NCBI GenBank assembly: GCA_963931865.1
Contig: OZ007516.1
Location: forward strand, 2,157,883-2,221,882
From: Axinella damicornis
Taxonomy: Eukaryota > Porifera > Demospongiae > Axinellida > Axinellidae
Reading direction: 5' to 3'
DNA length: 64,000 nt
The position numbers were made by a program, and so were the translations under genes. The notes beneath the pieces were generated by a model. It made no database searches, was not told the origin of the DNA, and saw nothing but the letters and a program-made list of their open reading frames with translations. This document shows, piece by piece, positions 37,501-48,766 of the stretch (position 1 is the stretch's first letter; the number at the start of each line of letters is the position of its first letter).

Positions 37501-40500
37501 AGGATCATGTTACAGGATACAGGGTAAAGTACATGTAGTGCGTGACTTGAGGATACAATTTAACTCCCTCCTCAACCTCCCTTCTAATTTATCTGATTTG
37601 CTAATCATCTCCCTCCTCAACCTGCCCATACAATGGGTGTTGGTTCAGAGATTAAAGTCATACTTATATGTTTGTGCAAGAATAGAGTGCTCAGAACGTG
37701 TAAATCCCCACTGCAACAGAACACAAAACGAATGGTTGCACTGAACAGAACCAGTGGCTTCAGTGCGGACGTTTCTGGGTTTGGCTGGTCTCTAGCGTGG
37801 GCAAGCTCCCTCCTGGAGAACACGGTGTCTGCAGATAATGTCCTGAAATGGCAGTAGTAAAAAGTTTCATTTTGTACACCTGACTCTTAGAGCCCTGTAG
37901 AACCGATGGCATACGTTGGTCATCAAATGGCATAATTTTTATGAAGTTTCATTTTGTACGGCTGACTCTTAGAGCCCTGTAGAACCGGTGGCATACGTTG
38001 GTCATCAAATGGCATAATTTTTATGAAGTTTCATTTTGTACGGCTGACTCTTAGAGCCCTGTAGAACTGATGGCATACGTTGGTCATCAAATGGCATAAT
38101 TTTTATGAAGTTTCATTTTGTATGGCTGACTCTTAGAGCCCTGTAGAACCGATGGCATACGTTGGTCATCAAATGGCATAATTTATTATGAAGTTTCATT
38201 TTGTACGGCTGACTCTTAGAGCCCTGTAGAACCGATGGCATACGTTGGTCATCAAATGGCATAATTTTTATGAAGTTTCATTTTGTACAGCTGACTCTTA
38301 GAGCTAATTAAAACTCTCATGTAACGTAAGCTCAACCCCATGTAACATAGCATTAGGGAGTTATGGATCATTTCATACTTGCGTGTCAGCTGCACGGGCA
38401 TATTTTCTCATCCTCCGAATTTTTGCGGCTGAAGTGGTTACCTGCTACCTGCTGATGGATGATACACCATCAGGGGCCGTCAAACTGAGCCTTGTGGCTC
38501 TCCTGATGGGACGGGCTTGTCAGATTCCCCAATATCGGCATTGTAAACTGCTGCACGCGATTTAAATGAAGCTCCCAAAATAACTATGTTGTTGGAGACG
38601 AGTCTCCGCTGACCAATACATGTTGTTTCCTTTTTTTTTATTTGAAAATTTTAATGCAAGCAGCATCTGGGAGATGACAGGGTAGCTATAAAACTAATGG
38701 GAGTCACACCCAAATTAAAAGGAAAGGAAAACGTGACAGACAATGTATTACAAAAAACAAATAAAATTAATTACAACAAGATTAAACTGTAACAAGAAAT
38801 GTAGATAGCTACATATTGCAATGATGCATGTACAGTGTAGCTAATTACGTACAACTCTCATCTAACATGAGCTCAACCCCATATATATAACATAGTGTTG
38901 TCTCGCTCTCAAGGCTCTTCTGCAGGACGCAGACTTTGTGCTTGAGTCTAAGCACCTCCATGCCCTGCTGGTGAACAGGCAAACCGGCAAGACCTCTATA
39001 AATTCTGTAGACATTTGTACCCAGTACAAGGGTCACTATCAACTTCACTTACATCAGATGGGCAAACTCTCTTTTCGGATGTTCTACCAGCTGTGATGGC
39101 TGGTGACTCTAGCCACCTCAACAGGGGCATCGGAAGCAAATTAGTGTTGGTCAGCCTAAGCAGAGGATGCTTGCAAGGGTCACTATCAACTTCACTTACA
39201 TCAGATGGGCAAACTCTCTTTTCGGATGTTCTTCCAGCTGTGATAGCTGGTGACTCTAGCCACCTCAACAGGGGCGTCGGAAGCAAATTAGTGTTGGTCA
39301 GCCTAAGCAGAGGATGCTTGCAAGGGTCACTATCAACTTCACTTACATCAGATGGGCAAACTCTCTTTTCGGATGTTCTCCCAGCTGTGATGGCTGGTGA
39401 CTCTAGCCACCTCAACAGGGGCATCGGAAGCAAATTGGTCCGCATACTTGTGCACCCTTGTTATACTTATACTGTTCAGGCATCTGTAATCAATACGCAT
39501 ACATAATTGTCAACTTCATAGCATGAATCATGTATTAAATATGCTGCATCAAGTCTTCAATGCAGTCCTTTAATGTACCCTGCAATGATACTCAGGGGTA
39601 ACCTCATATGATTACATAGCCAGAACAAAATGGTGGACACAACTGCACTCTGCCAAAAACAGTGTCTGATCAATTGTAGAACAATTATGTATATATTTTT
39701 TGTGACCTACCTGATCTCTGGGTAAGAAGTTCCTGGGACTCTGGGGAAAGATCAGCAATGGGACGCTTCTTAAAACGCCTTGCTGACCGATTGTTCGGAG
39801 TGGCGATCATTTCTATGGAACCGAATCCGAGTCGCTCCGCCTCCTCCATCAGCTCCACTGCTTTCGATGTTGGGTAGCTACTGCCGACTTTCAAAGATAT
39901 GTGTTTTTGGGCAATAAAGAATACTCCAAAGAGTCCAAACACCTCTGAATTCAATGGGGTAAGGCAATTTGCAACTGTGGCTATTATCAGCCAGGAATTA
40001 TTTTGTAGACAAATAAACAAATGCACAGCAGTATCATGGATAAAAAAAAAGTTACCTTGTTGGTACGCAAGGTTTGTAGACTTACTTGATGAACACAGGT
40101 AGTTGGCTGTAGCCAAATCACGTAACCAATAGACTCGGAAGTCATAACAGTGAGAAGCAAACTTTCTACTACTGGAATGCTCCCTTACAATCATAGTGGC
40201 TGTGTAGCCCTGAGCCTGACATATGCAACTGAGATGATCACACAGTTCAATGCCCTCACCTTGATGCAGACAGTTCTTTCATTCTCGCCAGAGTGAGTTC
40301 CACCGGTATTGTGGTTTGGAATGCTTCCTTACATAGTGGCTGTGTAGCCCTGTGCCTGAATATCGTCGCTTCCCAGTTTTTTATGAGTAACAATGGACAG
40401 AGTGAGAGACATAATGATCACATTTCAACGCCCTCAGCTTGATGTCTTAGACAACTCTTCCATTCTTGCAACTGTCAGTTCCGCCGGTATTAGGTGGTAA

Positions 40501-43500
40501 TTAGGTAGTCCATTCTGCATAATTATGTTATGTATATCAAGTCACTCTTGCTAGTCGTTCTGTGTCAGATGAGGGGGGTGAGATGGAGTTCACAACTGAC
40601 CCGCCATGATAACTTAACCCTGCTTAACCCTGCATGCATGCCCACGCAGCATGCCCACGCAGCATGCCCACGCAGCATGCCCACGCAGCATGCCCACGCA
40701 GCATGCCCACGCAGCATGCCCACGCAGCATGCCCACGCAGCATGCCCACGCAGCATGCCCACGCAGCATGCCCACGCAGCATGCCCACGCAGCATGCCCA
40801 CGCAGCATGCCCACGCAGCATGCCCACGCAGCATGCCCACGCAGCATGCCCACGCAGCATGCCCACGCAGCATGCCCACGCAGCATGCCCACGCAGCATG
40901 CCCACGCAGCATGCCCACGCAGCATGCCCACGCAGCATGCCCACGCAGCATGCCCACGCAGGGTAATAACTAATAGCTAATAAACAATGGGTCTGGGAAA
41001 GGGACCAATAGCAGCAGGATAGTTACGCAATGAGTAGGGGACAATTCTGTAGTATAGTAAACATCAATCAACTCACCCTTGCCAGTTGCTCAGGGTTTCC
41101 TTCCAGACAACTCGCAAGCAAAATCGATTTTTCCATTGACACCCTGTAATAATACATGTTGTTTCCTTTGTGGTAGATAGCTATGTATTGCAATGATGCA
41201 TGTACGGTGTAGCTAATTACAACTCTCATCTAACATGAGCTCAACCCCATATATTTAACATAGCATTGTCTCACTCTCAAGGGTCCTCTGTAGTACACGG
41301 ACCTTGTGCTTGAGCACCTCCACCTCTGCGCCCTGCTGGTGAACAGGCAAACCGGTTCTGTAGACATTCATACCCAGCTGCTGACACAGGCATTAGCACC
41401 CCTCCCCAAGTTCTATTTGTATGGCGAATCCTGACTTTGGGAGGCTGTCACACTATATACATCACTCAAATCCATATATAATTATGGTGAGAAATGGGTT
41501 GTGGTTGCCATAGCAACAGAAATCAGTACCGTAAAATCTTTCAGTTTCTCATTATTATACGCATCTGTGCCCTTTTGACCGATTTTCTTCCTGGCTTTGA
41601 CCCAGCTCCCGGGCCACTTGGTCGGTCGTGATGGATGCCGTGGTTGGTCGTGATGGATGCCGTGGTTGGATGCCATGGTTGGTCGTGATGGATGCCGTGG
41701 TTGGTCGTGATGGATGCTGTGGTTGTTGTTTCCTTGATGGAATAATCATCACTAGAACACACCGTTTGCCTCGCTTCGTTGGAAGCCTTGGTTGGTGTTC
41801 AATGACAGACATGAACTCCATCTCCTTCCCAGTCCGGAGATACATCGATCTGTATAATTCCTATTGTTACATTTCTTTGTTGCTTAGCAACCAAACTCTT
41901 GATGCAGTTGTGGAAATCTCCTTGCCAATATGAAACAAATTCCGTGTATCTGAAGTGCTTGTTGATTTGACAGCCCTTGTGGGCCATGAAAGTGGACATG
42001 TAGGCCATGAAAATGGATGGACATGTTGGCCTATATATACAACCATAATATAACGCATGTTTGTGTTTATGTTGTTTGCATTACTTGTTTGTGTTTGTTT
42101 CTCTCTATGCAGGAGTTTCGTTTCTTGCGTACTCTCTCCTTATCCAGTGCAAGCTCACCAAGGACGACGTCTCCATCGCGAACTGATGGTAGGTGTGCTG
42201 TTGGAGGTCACACCTATGCACTGTGTTCCACCAGATAAAATAACTGACCTTTGAAAACCAGCCTATTGACCTTTCATATGCACGCAGCTTCCCATGACTT
42301 CCAATTTCCTCTCATCTTCCAGAGTCAAGATTCTCAGGGGATGACAATCCATTCGCAGAGCATGAGGAGGAGGAGGAGGGAGAGGACCTCATGGACACAT
42401 CAGCTGTGAGAGAGAGAGAGAGAGAGAGAGAGGGAGGAAGGGAGGGAGGGAGAGGACCTCATGGACATGTCGAGAGAGAGAGAGAGAGAGAGAGCTGTGA
42501 GAGAGAGAGAGAGATTGAGAGAGAGTGGGGGAGGGAGGGAGGGAGAGAGGACCTCATGGACACGTCATGGATTCAGGCTGCAGCTGTGTGGTTAAAATGG
42601 TCTGCATACATTGTAAGCCATCATACATGTAGTTGATCACCACAAGTGTGCTGTGTGTCTGTCTTCCTCAGCTTGAAGAAACAGTGAGCGATGACGAAAG
42701 ATATGGTGATGAGGATGACGCAGGTACAGAATTTATTACATGAAGTTGATGTAGCAGACATCACATTTCTTGTTTGTATTAGATGAGCTCAAACGAGATT
42801 ATGTGGATGAGCAGACCGGGGAATCTTCAACAACACTGAAGTGAGTCATCCTCACAGTGCATGGCCATCCAACTCTTGCATTTGCATTGTGCGAAATAAG
42901 TGTATGATTTGCTACTTCTTGGAGTTCCTTTTATCATGTGCCAATCAGTGCATATTTTCTGTCAATGCACTCTTTATCCAGGCCCTTGGTCCCTCGCTAC
43001 CGCCGCCAGCGCTCCACCAGTGCTCCAAAGGGACCCATTCTAGCCAATACCACACTGACTGTTATCCGATTCTTTGGTATGAGGTACCTGTGTATAGTGT
43101 TATCACTACTTCCATGACCAGGAACAAGTGAATTAAGCATCTTGAGCATCTTGTGCAGAGAGGCACCCAGGCTACCACCCAGCCTGATTCCAGACCACTA
43201 CCCAGCCTGGGCTTGTTCCCAGACCACCATCCAGCCAAGCCTCGTTGCAGCCCCCCCCCCCCCCCCCCCCCCCCCCCCGGGAATGATCTGGAGGCTATAC
43301 CAGCCTGATTCCCAGGCCTCGAGACCCAGGTTCATTCCCTAGCCACTACCCAACCTTTCATAACCTGAATGTTTATGCTGTCAAGGGTGGAGAGAACGTA
43401 TGTATAGGCATCCGGAAAGAATGCTACCCAGAACATTCTGTAGATTGTGTTATAATATTCCAGTCTCCTGATGTTCTGTTCCTTTCATGTGCTAACGTAC

Positions 43501-46500
43501 AATTGCATTTCCTTAGGAAACTACCTACAGATGATGAGTGTTCTCCAGCCTATAGCCTTTGACGTGTTGGAGTGCTTGTCCCAGCTCTTTGACTACTACC
43601 TCTATGCAGTTGAGTACCCTCTACTGTTCTGATGTCCAGTTAGTTACATACTGTACGTCTGTATTAGAGGTATGTTTTTGAGCCAAAATTGTTGGAACAA
43701 TTTCTACCAACTATGGCACATTTCATTTTTTAATAAACCTAAATTGGCAGAAACAGCACTCCTGTTCTATAGGGTGACTGATGTGCCATTTCTGCCAAAA
43801 ATGGACCAATGTACCAAAATTGGTGTCCGGAATAGACTTGGAAGAGAAAGTTGCTCTAGGTAAATTTGTATGAGATATGAAGCTGGGGATTGTGCCATTG
43901 TGGTCAGCATAAAAGGAGCTTTCAAATGATGTCCTTAAACTGACTTTTAATTTCGATCACATTTTTGCCAAAAATCGCACTGAACCAAAGGCTATATATA
44001 ATCCATGGTTTTTCATGACTTGGGGTCAAAATTCAACCTACTGAAAATACGCTAGAAGTTGTACCATTGTGATCAGCGTGAATAGACCTTTCAAATGATG
44101 TCCATTTTTGCTGTAGGGTGACTTTGAGCCGGATACCAAGCTCCATATCTCATTCAAATGCATGGATTGTCTTTCTTTGGCTAAGTAATATGTTAGGTAT
44201 CTTGGGCTAGGAATGAGATACGAAGCTGGGAGTTGCACCATTGTGATCAGCATGAAAAAAACCTTCAGCTGACATCCTAAAAATGATTTTCAGTTTCGAT
44301 CACATTTTTGCCAAAAATCGCACTCGACCAAAGGCTATAATCCATGGTTTTTCATGATTTTGGGTCAAAATTCAACCTACAGCGAAATGGATATCATTGG
44401 AATGTTCCATTCATGCTGATCACAATGGTGCAAATCCCAGCTTCATATCTCATTCCTAGCCCAAGATACCTTGCATAGTGCTTGGCTCAAACAATTCCTA
44501 CTCCATATAATAATATCCATTGCCTAAAGAAAGACATGGTATACCCAAGAAATATGTATTGTGCCATTGCGATCAGCATAAAAAGAACCTTCAACTGATG
44601 TCCTGAAAATGTTGGTCACATTTTTGTCCAAAATCACACTCGGCCATGGATATCCCAGTGCTGTCACATAAAAAACCAGTAGCCAGCTAAGTAATTATGT
44701 TAGGTATCTTGGGCTAGGAATGAGATATGAAGCTGGGATTTGCACCATTGTGATCAGCACGAAAAGAACCTTCAATTGATGTCCTAAAAATGATTTTTAA
44801 TTTCGATCACGTTTTTGCCAAAAATCGCACTCGACCAAAGGCTATAATCCATGGTTTTTCATGATTTTGGGTCAAAATTCAACCTACAGTAAATTGGACG
44901 TCATTGGGATGCTCTATTCATGCTGATCACAATGGTGCAAATCCCATCTTCATATCTCCTTCCTAGCCCAAGATACTTAGCACTTAACTGGCGTATAATA
45001 CTGGGTCATAGTTGTGGGACACTAAGTAAAATGCTGCCCGGGTGGTTGTAGCCTCCAACCCAGCCACATCCTACGCGTACGTGCCTGGGTTCGAGGCTAG
45101 GATGGTGAGGGTGGTTGTAGCCTCAAACCCAGCGATGTCCTACATGCCTGGGTTTGAGTCTAGGGTGGTTGTATGTAATCCCAGTACCTACTAATCTTCT
45201 GTAGGTCCAGGAGTTCTTCGCGAGTGACCTGGTGAGTTCCAGCGGGTTGCTGCCGACACACCTGTACACTAGATTCGTTCCTCAGCTCCAACCTGGTCAA
45301 TGTTTTGAGTATCTGAGCAATTCCTTGTTTCGAGTACCTCCGCAACTCGTGGTCCGATTTTGTAATGAAATGATATCCATAGTTCTTACTGAGTTACATG
45401 TCTAGAGATTTAGTGTGCATCACACTACACCAGCAATCTGGTGCATACTTTATTGCAGGTGGAGCTTGTTCAGGATGACATCCAGCTTAGTTCAAAGCAG
45501 ACGACATCTCTGAAACGAATCACAGAAACCCTCATCATCTCACCGCAGGTATATAGGGAGCCTACTGGAGTATGTGTAGTTATGCGTATGTGTGGTAGTA
45601 TTGTACCCATGTACCATCGCATGTACATGATGCAGACAAGTTCAGATCTAGTGCCAAAAATTGCCAGTCGAGTAGTCCAGTCCAACAGTGCAATCCAGTA
45701 GTCCAACTGTCCACCCACCGAGAAGACTCATGATAAAGAACTGTGTCTGTGTCTCTGAACTGTGTAGTGTTATGACCTGTGTCTTTGATCCTCTGTTGCA
45801 GGATGTTGGTGGACTCTCGGTAGTGCAGATGTCAGATGGAAGTTTGAAGGTATAAGGATGCAGTATGGTGGGAATGAGGCTAGGTGGGAATATGTTATAT
45901 GATAGACTACAGTGTAAGGGGGGGGGGGGGGGGGGGTCAACTTACGTCCATAATGATTTGTGTACATAAATTACAAAATTATAATAATACATTGCTATCC
46001 ATCCTGTGAATTACATTCCTCAAGGTCTGCAAACCAGCTGTGAATTTTGTAGTGGATCTCGGGAACCCCAACACGCTGTATGGCCTCCGCCACAGAATGG
46101 TTGCAATTGAGTCCTTGTAAGTCACAGCCACTGCTACACTGACCAGCATCTCCTAGTGTATGTAGCTGCATGAACAGACAGCTGCATGAACAGACAGCTG
46201 CATGAACAGACAGCTGCATGAACAGACAGCTGCATGAACAGACAGCTGCATGAACAGACAGCTGCATGAACAGACAGCTGCATGAACAGACAGCTGCATG
46301 AACAGACAGCTGCATGAACAGACAGCTGCATGAACAGACAGCTGCATGAACAGACAGCTGCATGAACAGACAGCTGCATGAACAGACAGCTGCATGAACA
46401 GACGACTGCGTGAACAGACGACTGCGTGAACAGACAGCTGCATGAACAAACCGCTGCATGAACAGACAGCTGCATGAACAGAAAGCTGCGTGAACAGACG

Positions 46501-48731
46501 ACTGCGTGAACAGACGACTGCGTGAACAGACGACTGCGTGAACAGACAGCTGCATGAACAGACGGCTGCATGCAACAGACGGCTGCGTGAACAGACGGCT
46601 GCATGAACAGACAGCTGCATGAACCGGCAGCTGCATGAACAGGCAGCTGCATGAACAGACAGCTAGCTGCATGAACAGACAGCTGCATGAACAGGCAGCT
46701 GCATGAACAGACAGTTGTACCTCTTATGTGTAATTAATCTTCCACTGCAGGGTTTTTCTGGCCTCCCAATTTGAGTACTTGATGCCACACTTTGAGAGAC
46801 TAATTCCAGAATCAAAGAGAAGCTTTCTGACGCAATTCTTCTCTCATGTGAGCCTGCACACCAGTTGTGATAATGTCTTCGACTGGTTGTAGCTGTTACA
46901 CTGAAATGCTCCCATAATGGTTCCGATTCAGTACCAAATTTCATCCTCACTTAGCAGCCAATTCAATGCCTACGTATGTCACACACTCAAATACTTAATG
47001 CTACTCACTGTCCCCGCCTATAGGCTAGCCTGGTTCACCGTCCGCCTTATATATACTAAGGCTTGCCTGGTTCACCGTCCGCCTTATAGGCTTGCCTGGT
47101 TCACCGTCCACCTTATAGGCTTGCCTGGTTCACCGTCCGCCTTATAGGCTTGCCTGGTTTTCAGCACAGGGTGTGCCATTGTTATCGAGGGTGTCCCATC
47201 ACGGTACCCTTTGGTGGTCTACGTACATCACGTAGGCAGATGTTTGTTACCATTCAACAATTACTCAGGTTATTTCCCTACAGCTCTATATATACGTATG
47301 TTGCTGACTAGTATGCATTGTCATGTGCTCAGACGGTGAAGACTGCCCAAGAGCTGCGTAAACCAGTGTACTGTGGAGTTGCTGCCAAAGCCCTGCCATA
47401 CGACCAGGTAATTGCATCATTTTGTGCATAACTACACATGTAGAATGATTCATACATCGTGCCTATTTCCTCTGCAACGATACACCACACTGATATACAC
47501 ACGTATTCTTCTGCAATGATGCATCATCCTATTATCTCTGATATGATACCCTACCACACCTTTTTCTCTGTAACAACACGTCGCACCTATCTCCTCTGAC
47601 AGTATAATAATGTTGCCATGTTCACTTCGCAGGTTCTTCAAAGTATGGCTTCGGTGAAGTGGGATATCCGAGACATCATGTCTCAACACAGTGCCTATGT
47701 GGATCTGCTGCTGCAGGTACGTATGTACACACACCTACAGTACCTACAGCATGAACTTCTAGACAACCTTGGTCCTTGACTCAACTGACCAGTTTTAACG
47801 TGGTTGCCGCACATCTATTTCTGCAGGAGTTCATGAGGTTCCAGGAACGTCTAACTGCTATTAACAGGTACTTGAGTAGCCTCGTTCCCCGGCGCTCGTT
47901 CCCAGGCGCTCAGTAATTAGGGAGAAGAGAAGAAAAAACTCTTCTCCCCAATTACCGAGCACCTGGGAACGTTCAGTTAACCACAAAGCATGTGTATGAA
48001 TAGTGTAAACGTGTGTGAAATCAATGTAACAGTTGTGAGCTTTGTCTCTAGCCTCGTTCCCAGCCCTGTGCGCTGCTTTCAGTTACACGAAAGAATGCGG
48101 AGGGCATGTTTCCTCATGTGTGTGACGTCAAGGGTAGAAAGGTGGTAGAAAGGACTTAATTGAACATGGGTGAACTTAGCTAACGGGGTGCGACAACTCC
48201 TATATACCAAGCATTGAATGTGTGGTTGAACAATACTTGCTGAAAAATTTTGCCATTTGTCGATTATGTCATGCTCACGTGAGGAAACATACCAGGGCCT
48301 GGGAATGAGGCTTCTTGTCCCTCCTGTCGGATTTCATGTCGGTGGTATCAACTCCACTCTCCAGCTCCGTTCACATTCCTCCTCAAGCCTACAACGTGTT
48401 GTGGGAGCACGCCATCATCCTGGCCAACAGAACATTCGTGGAAGGGTATGGCGGAATTTTATGTGTATTTGTGGGAGGTTAATTACGATATGTATCACAT
48501 GACAAGTTATGGTTCCCAAGTTATAACAACTGTGAATACTTGTGTGGCAATTATTTTCATGTGAGTTGGCATTGAACTTGTGTTCGTACAACGAACACCA
48601 TGTTTAACTCGCATATGCCAAACTTCCAACTAATGCTCCCAAGCTCCTCCTTTGGTTGGGTTGCCAAGTGACGTTGTGGGGGAGACGGGAGTAGGTGGGA
48701 TGAAGTAGGAGAGACAGGATTAAGGAGTAAA

Positions 48732-48766
<35 letters not shown>

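Larger units (their letters stand above)
27428..42112 (+). other. Giant intron 19 of VPS50 (14.7 kb)
   Basis: Splice phases on both sides are 0 (exon 19 ends at 27427 with HRLR, exon 20 starts at 42113 with EFRFLR), so this is one intron unless a small exon was missed. It is several times longer than any other intron here and is filled with minus-strand BEN-family fragments, a hAT-like MITE and many tandem repeats. 27490-27760 is rich in TTGCAAG motifs and otherwise plain. Confidence 0.8.

Noticed and set aside
39015..39506. Plus-strand 163-codon frame
   Set aside because: Mirror of the 147-bp repeat; the minus strand is favoured because it joins a coiled-coil frame, though neither is proven.
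40530..40980. Overlapping open frames of 105-147 codons on both strands
   Set aside because: All are products of the perfect 13-bp array, which has no stop in any phase.
45995..46688. Minus-strand frames of up to 225 codons (repeating [11 protein letters not shown])
   Set aside because: They translate the 16-bp array in VPS50 intron 29; the unit is noncoding, and a true plus-strand exon (46025-46116) lies under one end.
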